DNA of 64,000 bases from Candidatus Onthenecus intestinigallinarum (lineage in GTDB: Bacteria; Bacillota; Clostridia; Christensenellales; Aristaeellaceae), in NCBI GenBank assembly GCA_018713325.1, contig DVFJ01000006.1:1-64000 (forward strand), in the 5' to 3' direction. Below the pieces are notes generated by a model. That model had not been told where the DNA came from. It made no database searches and saw nothing but the letters and a program-made list of their open reading frames with translations. A program made the translations under genes and the position numbers. Below, in pieces: positions 52,979 to 61,421 of this stretch; the first letter of the stretch is position 1; the number at the start of each line of letters is the position of its first letter.

Positions 52979-54567
52979 CCACGCTTCTTTCCGGCGCGCT
53001 CTGTGCGTTCGTGACGGCGCTCCTGTCCGCGCTGGGCTCGGCGCTGGCCGCGCGTCGCCTGCTGCACTTCATGCAGCTGGAGAGCTACCAGCTGCCGGGC
53101 TATTTCAAGACGCTGCGGCGAAACGCGGCGCGGGCGTTTGCGCCGGGCCTGCTGCTCGCCGCTGCGGGCGCGGCCGCGTGCGCGCTCGCGCTGTGGCTGT
53201 CGGACAGCGCTCGCGGATGGGCGGCTGCAGGCGCGTGGCTGCTCGTGGCGGTCGCGGGCGCGGCCCTTCGCGCGGCGCAGCGCGGGACCAAGGCCAAAAA
53301 GCCGCTCGTCTTCACGCCGCGCATGAAGCGCCTGCAGGCCATGACGCTCGCCGTGTGCCTGGCGCTCGGCCTGCTGTGCCTGGCGCTGCTGGGGCCGGCC
53401 GGCCTGGCGGCGCTGCCGCTGCTGCTGCCCCTGCAGGTCGCGCTGGCGGCGCTGTGCGCGCAGCCCATCGAGCGGCACATCAACATGGGTTTCTTCCGCG
53501 ACGCGCAGCGCAGGCTCGACGCGCGCCCAGGGCTCATCCGCATCGGCATTACGGGCAGCTACGGCAAGACGAGCACGAAGTTCCTGCTGGGGACGATCCT
53601 CTCCGAGCGGTATAACGTGCTGGTGACGCCGTCCAGCTTCAACACGCCCATGGGCGTCACGCGCATCATCCGTGAGCGGCTGCAGGCCTATCACGAGGTC
53701 TTCATCGCGGAGATGGGCGCGCGCCACGTGGGGGACATCGCCGAGCTCGTGGAGCTGGTGCACCCGACCGTCGGCCTGCTGACCTCGGTCGGCCCGCAGC
53801 ACCTGGACACGTTCGGCACGCTGGAAAACATCAAAAAGACCAAGTATGAGCTGATCGAGGGACTGCCGGCGGACGGCCTGGCGGTTTTCGCGCGCGACGG
53901 CGCGATCTGTGAGGAGCTGTACGCGCGCTGCACGCTGGCGCGCAAGCGCCTGGCCGGCGAGGGCGTGCGCGTGGAGAACCTGACGGTCGGCCCCTTTGGC
54001 AGCCGCTTTGAGCTGGTCGAGGGCGACGCGCGCGTTTCCTGCGAGACGAAGCTGCTGGGCGAGCACGCCATCGGCAACCTGCTGCTGTGCGCGGAGACGG
54101 CGCGCGGCCTGGGCCTGTCGCTGGAGGAGATCGCCCGCGGCGTGCGCAAGTGCAGTCCGGTCGAGCACCGGCTGCAGCTCATCGGGGGCAAGGGCGGCGT
54201 CACGGTCATCGACGACGCGTTCAACTCCAACCCGCGCGGCGCGCAGGCGGCGTTGCGGGTGCTCGCGCGCTTCCCGAAGCGGCGCATCATCGTCACGCCG
54301 GGCATGGTGGAGCTGGGCGGCGAGGAGGATGCGTTCAACGAGGCGTTCGGGCGCGAGATGGCGGGCAGCGTGGACGTGGCGATCCTGGTGGGCCGACGGC
54401 ACACCGCGCCCATCCGCAAGGGCCTGCTGGAGGCCGGCTTTGACGAGCGCTGCCTGCACGTGGTGGGCAGCCTGGAGGAGAGCACGCAGGTGCTGGGCGC
54501 GCTCGTGCGCGCGGGGGATACGGTGCTCTATGAAAACGACCTGCCAGACAACTACAGCGAGGGCTGA
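52975..54567 (+). CDS. Membrane-anchored Mur ligase, MurF-like
   Basis: A 530-residue protein of two parts. Residues 1-170 carry about four membrane helices (around 3-25, 55-72, 78-95 and 118-150). Residues 180-530 are a Mur ligase with ATP loop GITGSYGKTSTKFLLGTIL, GARHVGDIAELVELVHPTVGLLTSVGPQHLDTFG, EHAIGNLLLC and DDAFNSNPRGAQAAL. The central and C-terminal domains are most like MurF, which adds D-Ala-D-Ala to the UDP-MurNAc-tripeptide. The next gene is a D-Ala-D-Ala ligase-family enzyme, which supports that reading. Soluble MurF lacks the membrane part, so this is a separate subfamily and another ligase role is possible. Confidence 0.85.
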   Translation: MTTLLSGALCAFVTALLSALGSALAARRLLHFMQLESYQLPGYFKTLRRNAARAFAPGLLLAAAGAAACALALWLSDSARGWAAAGAWLLVAVAGAALRAAQRGTKAKKPLVFTPRMKRLQAMTLAVCLALGLLCLALLGPAGLAALPLLLPLQVALAALCAQPIERHINMGFFRDAQRRLDARPGLIRIGITGSYGKTSTKFLLGTILSERYNVLVTPSSFNTPMGVTRIIRERLQAYHEVFIAEMGARHVGDIAELVELVHPTVGLLTSVGPQHLDTFGTLENIKKTKYELIEGLPADGLAVFARDGAICEELYARCTLARKRLAGEGVRVENLTVGPFGSRFELVEGDARVSCETKLLGEHAIGNLLLCAETARGLGLSLEEIARGVRKCSPVEHRLQLIGGKGGVTVIDDAFNSNPRGAQAALRVLARFPKRRIIVTPGMVELGGEEDAFNEAFGREMAGSVDVAILVGRRHTAPIRKGLLEAGFDERCLHVVGSLEESTQVLGALVRAGDTVLYENDLPDNYSEG

Positions 54568-54597
54568 CGCGCAAGACGGAACAAGGAGGTCTTTGAT

Positions 54598-55806
54598 ATG
54601 AACAACCTGACGATGGCGGTCCTCTTCGGCAGCCGCGCCTGCGAGCACGACGTGTCGATCATCTCCGCCCTGCAGTTCATGGACGCGGCGGACAGGGCCG
54701 GCTATCGCGTGGTGCCGGTGTACATCTCGCGCGAGGGCGTGTGGTATACGGGCGACGCGCTGCGCAAAATCGAGGCGTTCAAGGCGTTTTCGCCTGAGGC
54801 CGCGGGGCTTGTACGCGTGCAGCTGGATATGACCGCCAACGCGGGCGACCTGTGGGCCTGGCCGCCGCGCGCGCAGGGGGGACTCCTGCACCGCAAAGAG
54901 CCCAGGCCGCTGTGCCACATCGATGTGGCCGTGCCGGTGCTGCACGGCCTCAACGGCGAGGACGGCACCGTGCAGGGCATGCTGGAGCTGTGCAACATCC
55001 CCTATACGAGCGCGGGCCTGCTCGGCTCTGCGGTTGGCATGGACAAGATCGCCATGAAGCTGCTGCTGCGCGGCGCGGGCTTCCCGGTGCTGGACGGCGA
55101 GTGGTTCCTGCGCGATGCGTGGCGCGAGAACCGCGCGCAGATCCTGGACCGGTTGGAGGCGCGCTTCGCCTACCCGATGTTCGTCAAGCCCGCGAACCTG
55201 GGCTCGTCCATTGGCATCGCGCGGGCCACGGACCGCGCGTCCCTGGAGGAGGCCGTCGAGGTCGCAATCTCCTACGACCGCCGCATTCTCGTCGAGCCGG
55301 GCGTCGAGGAACCGCGCGAGGTCAACTGCGCGGTGCTCGGCTATGGCGCGGACGTGCGCGCATCCGTGTGCGAGATGCCCGTCACCGGCGCGGACATGCT
55401 GGACTTCTCCGAAAAGTACCTGCGCAACGCCTCCAAGACCGGCGGGAGCAAGGGCATGCAGTCGCTCTCGCGCATCGTGCCCGCGCCCATCGCGCCGGAG
55501 ATGACCGAACGCATCCAGAAGATGTCGTGCGAGGTGTTCCGCACGCTCGACTGCAAGGGCACTGTGCGCATCGACTACATGATCGACCCGAAGACGGACG
55601 CGCTGTATCTGGGCGAGATCAACACGATCCCCGGTTCGCTGGCGTTTTACCTGTGGAACGAATGCGGCTTGAACTATCCCGCGCTGGTGGAGCAGCTGGT
55701 CGAATACGCGTTCAAGGCGCATGCGGACAAAAACCACAGCGTCTATACGTTCGACTCGACCATTTTGCAGGGATATGTCAACGGCACCAAGGGCGTAAAG
55801 GCCTGA
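54598..55806 (+). CDS. ddl: D-alanine-D-alanine ligase family protein
   Basis: A 402-residue ATP-grasp enzyme. The N-terminal ACEHDVSIISA (14-24) supplies the first D-Ala contact, LHGLNGEDGTVQG (115-127) is a Ddl signature, VKPANLGSSIGIARA is the ATP-grasp loop, and EINTIPGSLAFYLW closes the metal site. The omega-loop reads LDFSEKY (268-274) where E. coli-type Ddl has YDYEAKY; the Tyr that favours D-Ala as second substrate is not in the usual place. It lies 30 bases after the membrane-anchored Mur ligase, in keeping with joint work on the peptide stem. Confidence 0.9.
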   Translation: MNNLTMAVLFGSRACEHDVSIISALQFMDAADRAGYRVVPVYISREGVWYTGDALRKIEAFKAFSPEAAGLVRVQLDMTANAGDLWAWPPRAQGGLLHRKEPRPLCHIDVAVPVLHGLNGEDGTVQGMLELCNIPYTSAGLLGSAVGMDKIAMKLLLRGAGFPVLDGEWFLRDAWRENRAQILDRLEARFAYPMFVKPANLGSSIGIARATDRASLEEAVEVAISYDRRILVEPGVEEPREVNCAVLGYGADVRASVCEMPVTGADMLDFSEKYLRNASKTGGSKGMQSLSRIVPAPIAPEMTERIQKMSCEVFRTLDCKGTVRIDYMIDPKTDALYLGEINTIPGSLAFYLWNECGLNYPALVEQLVEYAFKAHADKNHSVYTFDSTILQGYVNGTKGVKA

Positions 55807-55822
55807 AAAAGGGGAACGAGCG

Positions 55823-56413
55823 ATGAACAAATGGGAAGAGCAGCCCGACGGCGAGCGGGCCGAATATGCACAGGAGCTGGGCACACAGGACGGCTATGAT
55901 GATTACGTCCAGGAGCCGGACGCACAGGATGGCTACGATGCCTGCGTCCAGGAGCCGGACGATGAGGTGGACGGCGCCGTCTACGAGCAGCCGGTCTATG
56001 AGGAACCCTATGCGCCCTTTGGCGAGCCGGAACCGGAGCCGGCCAGGCGGCCGGTCATCCTCTCCACAAACATGACGGTCAATCTGACCTGTACGCTTGC
56101 GTCGATGCTGGGTGTGTTCGGCCTGTTTCTGTGCTTTGCGGATAAGCGTAGCCACGCCGTGCGCCGGTATGCGGTGCAGTCGACGGGGCTGATGGCGCTG
56201 TTTCTGTTCGCCTCGTTGCTGCTGTGGCTGCTCGCGGCTGTCCTGTCCTGGATTCCGCTGCTGGGCTGGATCTTCGCCGCCGCGGTGAATGCGGCGCGCG
56301 TGGCGGCCGTGTGTGCGGACATCGTGCTGCGGGTGCAGATGATGCTGCATGCCTATCGTGGCGAGGCGTACGTGCTGCCCGTCTGGGGCGAGCGGCTGCG
56401 CGCATTTGAGTGA
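55823..56413 (+). CDS. Small membrane protein with acidic repeat N-terminus, unknown
   Basis: A 196-residue protein. Residues 1-75 are Asp/Glu/Tyr/Pro-rich with imperfect repeats of (T/A)QDGYD..VQEPD. The rest has three to four membrane helices (about 88-106, 118-140 and 145-170) in a layout like DUF4870/Tic20-type proteins (ADKRSHAVRRYAVQSTGLMALFL...). No function is known. It lies 16 bases after the ddl stop codon and ends the transcript at the following terminator. Confidence 0.7.
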   Translation: MNKWEEQPDGERAEYAQELGTQDGYDDYVQEPDAQDGYDACVQEPDDEVDGAVYEQPVYEEPYAPFGEPEPEPARRPVILSTNMTVNLTCTLASMLGVFGLFLCFADKRSHAVRRYAVQSTGLMALFLFASLLLWLLAAVLSWIPLLGWIFAAAVNAARVAAVCADIVLRVQMMLHAYRGEAYVLPVWGERLRAFE

Positions 56414-56435
56414 GAAAGACAATACACACGAATCG

Positions 56436-56467
56436 GGGCGCTTCTCCTAAGGAGAGCGCTCCTTTTT
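56436..56467 (+). terminator. Terminator of the Mur ligase-ddl gene row
   Basis: A GCGCTTCTCC-TAA-GGAGAGCGC hairpin followed by TCCTTTTT. Confidence 0.82.
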
Positions 56468-56807
56468 GCATAAAAGAGGTGTGTATGCAAAAAATAATAT
56501 AAAGAAAAACAGAAGAAACGATTGACAAAAGTGCCTGAATCGGTATAATGAAGTATGGATATTGAATAAAAAATGAAATGAAAAATATGAGATTTCGACT
56601 GTGACGACAAAAAAGAACTGCAAAATCAAAAATGTTTGGCTCTTCCTTCGCATTTTTGTTATTGGAAACACATAAAGATTAAGATGTAATGAATATGGGG
56701 CCTTATCTGGGATAAAGGAGGCCCTCGGCAAAAGGGTTCATTGCAGAGGCGCCGCGGCGAAAGAGGACGCCCCTGAATGAAATATAAAACAAACTGGAGG
56801 AATGCCC
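56468..56807 (+). promoter_or_regulatory. AT-rich leader region of the sugar ABC importer operon
   Basis: TTGACA (56522-56527) and TATAAT (56544-56549), spacing 16, form a strong promoter. The leader is then about 250 nt. Bases 56450-56700 are the most AT-rich of the window. I see no clear cre box and no known riboswitch; the length suggests some leader regulation. Confidence 0.7.
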
Positions 56808-58076
56808 ATGAAAAAGTTTCTGTCCGTTCTTCTGACGGTCGTCCTGCTCGCCTCGTTTGCGGCAGTGGCCGGCGCGGAAGAGAAGACCACGATCACCGTA
56901 TGGTGCTGGGACCCGGCCTTTAACATCTATGCGATGAATGAGGCGGCCAAGGTCTACGCGCAGATCAACCCCGATGTGGAGATCGAAGTCATCGAAGTGG
57001 CATCCAACGACTGTGAGACGCGCCAGACGGCGGCATTCATCTCCGGTCAGATGGACGACCTGCCCGACATCGTCCTCATGCAGGACAACTCGGGCCAGAA
57101 GTTCCTGTCGACCTATCCGGGTATGTATTACGACCTGACCGACAAGATCGACTACTCGAACTTTGCGGATTTCAAGGTCAACTACTTCGTGTCCGAGGGG
57201 CGCAACTACGCCGTGCCGTTTGATAACGGCTGCGCCGCGATGTTCATCCGCACGGACATCCTGGAAGAGGCGGGCTACACCCTCGCAGACGTGACGGACA
57301 TCACCTGGTCGCGCTTCATTGAGATCGGCAAAGACGTCAAGGAAAAGACCGGCGTGCCGATTCTGACGTGTGAAATGGGCTTTGCGGACTTCCTGATGAT
57401 GATCCCGCAGTCTGCCGGCACCTGGTACTTTGACGAGGAGGGCAACCCCAACATCGCTGGCAACGAGGTGCTCAAGGCGACGCTGGAGACGATCAAGCAG
57501 ATGGCCGATGCGGGCATCGTGTATGAGGCCGTCGACTGGGCCGAGTACATCAGCACGCTGAACACCGGCAAGGCCGCTTCGACGATCCAGGGCTGCTGGA
57601 TTCTGGGCTCCGTCGTGCTGGCGGAGGATCAGGCCGGCAAGTGGGGCGTCACCAACATTCCGCGCCTGGACAACATCGAGGGCGCCACGAACTACTCCAA
57701 CCAGGGCGGCTCTTCCTGGCTGGTGCTGGCCAACTCCGAGAATGCGGAGATCGCCGCGGACTTCCTGAACCAGACGTTCGCCGGCTCCACGGAGTTCTAT
57801 CAGACGATCCTCAAGTCCTCCGGCGCGATCGCGACCTACCTGCCGGCGGCCGAGGGCGAAGCATACGCTGCGCCGCATGACTTCTTCGGTGGCCAGGCGG
57901 TCTTCGCGGACATCATGGAGTTCTCCGCCCAGATCCCCAAGGTTGAGCTGCGCCTGTACAACTACGAGGCGCGCGATGCCCTGCGCGACGCGCTGCAGGC
58001 CTATCGCGACGGCGGCGACCTGGACAGCCTGATGCAGGAGGCGCAGGATACTGTCGAGTTCCTGATGATGGAGTAA
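56808..58076 (+). CDS. Extracellular solute-binding protein of a sugar ABC importer
   Basis: A 422-residue family 1 solute-binding protein. The N-terminus is a signal peptide (KKFLSVLLTVVLLASFAAVAGA) ending in an AxA-type site before EEKTTITVWCWDP. The mature protein has YAQINPDVEIEVIEV and later INTGK-like LNTGKAASTIQGCWILG, typical for binders of oligosaccharides. There is no lipobox cysteine, which is unusual for a Gram-positive binding protein. GGAGGA lies 7 bases before the ATG at 56808; the ATG at 56802 is too close to it. Two permease genes follow; no ATPase gene is present, so a shared MsmX-type ATPase is expected. Confidence 0.92.
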   Translation: MKKFLSVLLTVVLLASFAAVAGAEEKTTITVWCWDPAFNIYAMNEAAKVYAQINPDVEIEVIEVASNDCETRQTAAFISGQMDDLPDIVLMQDNSGQKFLSTYPGMYYDLTDKIDYSNFADFKVNYFVSEGRNYAVPFDNGCAAMFIRTDILEEAGYTLADVTDITWSRFIEIGKDVKEKTGVPILTCEMGFADFLMMIPQSAGTWYFDEEGNPNIAGNEVLKATLETIKQMADAGIVYEAVDWAEYISTLNTGKAASTIQGCWILGSVVLAEDQAGKWGVTNIPRLDNIEGATNYSNQGGSSWLVLANSENAEIAADFLNQTFAGSTEFYQTILKSSGAIATYLPAAEGEAYAAPHDFFGGQAVFADIMEFSAQIPKVELRLYNYEARDALRDALQAYRDGGDLDSLMQEAQDTVEFLMME

Positions 58077-58108
58077 AAGCTCCCTTACGCATCCCCTGAA
58101 GGGATGGG

Positions 58109-58140
58109 GGGATGCCGGATGCGTCCGGCATCCCTCTTTT
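58109..58140 (+). terminator. Intercistronic hairpin after the binding-protein gene
   Basis: A perfect 11-bp stem (58109-58119 with 58124-58134), TGCG loop and TCTTTT. In such operons it usually lowers permease expression relative to the binding protein and protects the upstream message. Confidence 0.82.
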
Positions 58141-58162
58141 CAAAAAGTTGGAGGCGATCCGC

Positions 58163-59068
58163 ATGACGACTACCCAACCGAAGCCGCTTCGGAAGAGCAA
58201 GGGGCTGATGCATCACATCAACCGCGTCGGCTGGCTGTTCATCCTGCCGGCGGTGGCGCTCATTCTGGTGCTGTGCTTCTATCCGATGATCGAGGCCTTC
58301 ATCCTCTCCCTGCAAAAGGGCAAGGGAAATAACCTGAGCTGGAACGGACTGAACAACTACACGCGCCTTTTCAAGGACAAGGTCTACCTCCAGGCGGTTC
58401 AAAACACGTTCTTCTACCTGATCATCCAGGTGCCGATCATGCTGGGAATCGCCCTGCTGCTGGCGTCCATGCTCAACGACAAGACGCTCAGGTTCAAGGG
58501 CATCTTCAGAACGCTGATCTTTTTGCCCTGCGCGACGTCGCTGGTCTCCTGCTCGATCATCTTCAAGCAGCTGTTTTCGCCCTCGGGCCTGGTCAACACG
58601 CTGCTGCTCACCTGGGGCTGGATCTCGGAGCCGTATCCCTTCCTGACGGAGGCGACAAGCGCCCGGATCATCATCATCGTGACGATGCTTTGGCGCTGGA
58701 CGGGCTACAACATGATCTTCTACCTCGCGGGCCTGCAGAACATCGACTATCAGGTGTACGAGGCCGCGCGCATCGACGGCGCTTCCGCCGTGCAGCAGTT
58801 TACCAAGATCACCGTGCCGCTGCTCAAGCCCATCATCCTGATGACGACGGTGCTCTCCACCAACGGCACGCTGCAGCTGTTCGACGAGGTGCGCAACATG
58901 ACCAACGGCGGCCCCAACAATGCGACAACGACGATCTCGACCTACATCTACAAGCTGTCGTTTGAGCAGGTGCCGCAGTTTGGTTACGCCTCGGCCCTGG
59001 CCTATACGATATTCATCATGGTCGCGATCCTTGCGCTCATCCAGATGAAGGTAGGTGACAAGCAGTGA
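58163..59068 (+). CDS. Sugar ABC transporter permease (MalF/UgpA type)
   Basis: A 301-residue permease with six membrane helices and the EAA loop YEAARIDGASAVQQFTKITVPLLKP for contact with the ATPase. GGAGG lies 8 bases before the ATG at 58163. It overlaps the second permease gene by 4 bases (GTGA). Confidence 0.94.
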   Translation: MTTTQPKPLRKSKGLMHHINRVGWLFILPAVALILVLCFYPMIEAFILSLQKGKGNNLSWNGLNNYTRLFKDKVYLQAVQNTFFYLIIQVPIMLGIALLLASMLNDKTLRFKGIFRTLIFLPCATSLVSCSIIFKQLFSPSGLVNTLLLTWGWISEPYPFLTEATSARIIIIVTMLWRWTGYNMIFYLAGLQNIDYQVYEAARIDGASAVQQFTKITVPLLKPIILMTTVLSTNGTLQLFDEVRNMTNGGPNNATTTISTYIYKLSFEQVPQFGYASALAYTIFIMVAILALIQMKVGDKQ

Positions 59069-59898
59069 GTCAGATTCGGATACGGCGCGGCAAGCTCCGG
59101 CCTGCGCGCGTGGCGAAATATGCGTTTCTGGTGCTCGCGTCCTTCCTGTCGGCGTTCCCGTTTTACTGGATGCTCGTCTCGGCCACGAACTCCAACCAGG
59201 CCATCATGGAGATGCGCATGTTCCCGGGCGCAAATCTGATCGAGAACTGGAAGACGCTTACGGCCGGCTATGCGCTGGGCACCGCGTTCCTCAACAGCCT
59301 GCGCAACGCCACCGTGACGACGGTGTGCGCGCTGTTCATCAGCTCGCTGGCGGGCTATGGCTTCGTGGTCTATCGCGACAAGTACAAGAACCTGGTCATG
59401 AGCCTGCTGATGCTGTCCATGATGGTGCCCGCGGCGGCGACGTTGATTCCGATGTTCCGCATGTTCAGCCGCATGGGCCTGAACAACACGCTGCTGGGCG
59501 TCATGCTGCCGTCGGTCTCCACGGCGTTCCTGATCTTCATGTTCCGCCAGGGCACGCAGTCCTTCCCGGATGCGATCATCCAGGCGGCGCGGATCGACGG
59601 CCTGGGCGAGTTGCGCATCTTCCTGCAGATGTACATGCCCATCATGAAGCCGACCTACGCGGCAGCTGCTACAGTGACGTTCATGAATGCCTGGAACGCC
59701 TACCTGTGGCCGCTGGTCATCCTGCAAAGCCCCGACCAGATCACGATGCCGATGCTGATCTCCAACACGATGAACGTGTACGTGGTCGACTACGGCATGG
59801 TCATGCTGGCGGTTTCGATTTGCACCATTCCGACGCTGGTGCTCTTCTTCGCGCTGCAGCGCAGCTTCGTCGAGGGCATCCTCGGCTCCGTCAAGTGA
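59065..59898 (+). CDS. Sugar ABC transporter permease (MalG/UgpE type)
   Basis: A 277-residue permease with six helices, PFYWMLVSATN near the start and the EAA loop IIQAARIDGLGELRIFLQMYMPIMKP. The GTG start overlaps the stop of the first permease. The terminator at 59914-59947 follows. Confidence 0.94.
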   Translation: MSQIRIRRGKLRPARVAKYAFLVLASFLSAFPFYWMLVSATNSNQAIMEMRMFPGANLIENWKTLTAGYALGTAFLNSLRNATVTTVCALFISSLAGYGFVVYRDKYKNLVMSLLMLSMMVPAAATLIPMFRMFSRMGLNNTLLGVMLPSVSTAFLIFMFRQGTQSFPDAIIQAARIDGLGELRIFLQMYMPIMKPTYAAAATVTFMNAWNAYLWPLVILQSPDQITMPMLISNTMNVYVVDYGMVMLAVSICTIPTLVLFFALQRSFVEGILGSVK

Positions 59899-59913
59899 GC
59901 AAGCCATCCATTC

Positions 59914-59947
59914 AAGCCGTTTCCCGCGCCCGGGAGGCGGCTTTTTT
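59914..59947 (+). terminator. Terminator of the sugar importer operon
   Basis: An imperfect AGCCG...CGGCT hairpin with an inner CCCG/CGGG stem, followed by six T. Confidence 0.8.
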
Positions 59948-59979
59948 GCGCGCGGCGGCGAATTGCGGGGAATCCGCGC

Positions 59980-60007
59980 TTGATTTGTCAGAAAATATGC
60001 GTATAAT
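59980..60007 (+). promoter_or_regulatory. Sigma-A promoter of aspS
   Basis: TTGATT (59980-59985) and TATAAT (60002-60007), spacing 16. Confidence 0.75.
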
Positions 60008-60040
60008 AAGATCGTATGCTTTTGATGGGAGGAACCGAAC

Positions 60041-61348
60041 ATGGAAAGAACGTATGCGGCCCATGTCCGCGGCGCGGATTGCGTCAAGGTCTGCGGCTTT
60101 GTCGACACCATCCGCAACAAGAGCAAGATGGCCTTCATCGTGCTCAAGGATATCACCGGCCGGGTGCAGGTGACCGTTGAAAAGGGCGAAAACCCCGCGC
60201 TGGACGAGGCGGTCAACCAGCTGACGCCCGATTCGGTCATTACCGTGATCGGCAAGGCCGTGGAGAGCGAGTACGTCAAGCTCGGCGGCGTGGAGATCTA
60301 TCCGCGCGAGATCGTCGTCGAGTCGGTCGCGGCGCCCCTGCCCATCGACCGCGAGGCGCGCAAGGGGCATGAGCGTTCCTCCATCGATCAGCGCATCGAC
60401 TACCGCTGGATCGACCTGCGCACGGACGCCAACCAGCTGATCTTCAAGGTGCAGACCGTCCTGGTCGAGGCGATGCGCGAATACCTGCGCGCGCGCAACT
60501 TCCTGGAGATCCACACGCCCAAGCTGATCGGCGCGGCCAGCGAATCCGGCGCAGACGTGTTCGAGGTCAAGTATTTCGACCGCAACGCCTACCTGGCGCA
60601 GAGCCCGCAGTTCTACAAGCAGATGGCCATGGCCTCCGGCCTGGAGCGCATCTTCGAGGTGGGGCCGGTCTTCCGCGCGGAGAAGTCCTTCACCAGCAAG
60701 CATACGACGGAGTTCTCGGGCTTTGACCTGGAGATGAGCTTCATCGAGTCCTACGAGGACGTCATGCAGCTGGAGCAGGAGCTGCTCACCGCGGCGCTCA
60801 AAAAGGTCAAGGAGCAGTACGGCGAGGAGATCGCGCGCGTGTTTGGCAAGGAAGTGATCGTGCCGGAGGGCGCGTTCCCGGTGGTCAAGCTCGCGGATCT
60901 GTACGACGCGCTGGAGAAGGAGTTCGGCTATGCCTGCCCGGCGGAGGAGCGCGGCGACCTGACGACCGAGGCCGAGCACCTCTCCTATGACTGGGCGATG
61001 AAGCACTACGGGTGCGAGTTCCTCTTCGTGACCGACTATGACGCAGAGAAGCGCGCCTTCTACCACATGCGCAAGGACGGCGTGCCCCAGGGCTACGACC
61101 TGATCTGGCGCGGCGTGGAGATCACCACCGGCGCGCAGCGCGAGCACCGCTATGACGTGTTGTGCGCGCAGGCCGCCGAGAAGGGCCTGCAGGACGACGT
61201 GAAGTTCTACCTCGAGTTCTTCAAGTACGGCTGCCCGCCGCACGGCGGCTTCGGCCTGGGCATCGACCGGCTGACGATGCTGCTGCTGGGCCTGACGATC
61301 AAGGAGGTCATGTTCATCTTCCGCGGTCCGAACCGGCTGACGCCGTGA
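60041..61348 (+). CDS. aspS: Aspartyl-tRNA synthetase, short archaeal type (AspS2)
   Basis: A 435-residue class IIb synthetase. It has an N-terminal OB-fold anticodon-binding domain (VKVCGFVDTIRNKSKMAFIVLKD), motif 2 with EVGPVFRAEKSFTSKHTTEFSGFDLEMS, and motif 3 GGFGLGIDRLTMLLLG. The bacterial AspRS is about 590 residues with a GAD insertion, absent here; length and motifs fit the archaeal/eukaryal form. Such bacterial AspRS2 enzymes are often non-discriminating and supply Asp-tRNA-Asn for the GatCAB route. AsnRS of similar length is the main alternative, but the overall pattern and FRAEKSFTSKH favour Asp. Confidence 0.85.
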   Translation: MERTYAAHVRGADCVKVCGFVDTIRNKSKMAFIVLKDITGRVQVTVEKGENPALDEAVNQLTPDSVITVIGKAVESEYVKLGGVEIYPREIVVESVAAPLPIDREARKGHERSSIDQRIDYRWIDLRTDANQLIFKVQTVLVEAMREYLRARNFLEIHTPKLIGAASESGADVFEVKYFDRNAYLAQSPQFYKQMAMASGLERIFEVGPVFRAEKSFTSKHTTEFSGFDLEMSFIESYEDVMQLEQELLTAALKKVKEQYGEEIARVFGKEVIVPEGAFPVVKLADLYDALEKEFGYACPAEERGDLTTEAEHLSYDWAMKHYGCEFLFVTDYDAEKRAFYHMRKDGVPQGYDLIWRGVEITTGAQREHRYDVLCAQAAEKGLQDDVKFYLEFFKYGCPPHGGFGLGIDRLTMLLLGLTIKEVMFIFRGPNRLTP

Positions 61349-61421
61349 TCCGGCCATTCCGATGCAAAGAGGCGGGGGCGGAACCCACTGGGTTCCGCCC
61401 CCGCTTTGGATTGGCCGCGCG

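Noticed and set aside
56468..56700. A riboswitch in the leader of the sugar importer
   Set aside because: The leader is long and AT-rich but shows no conserved riboswitch block or convincing terminator/antiterminator pair.
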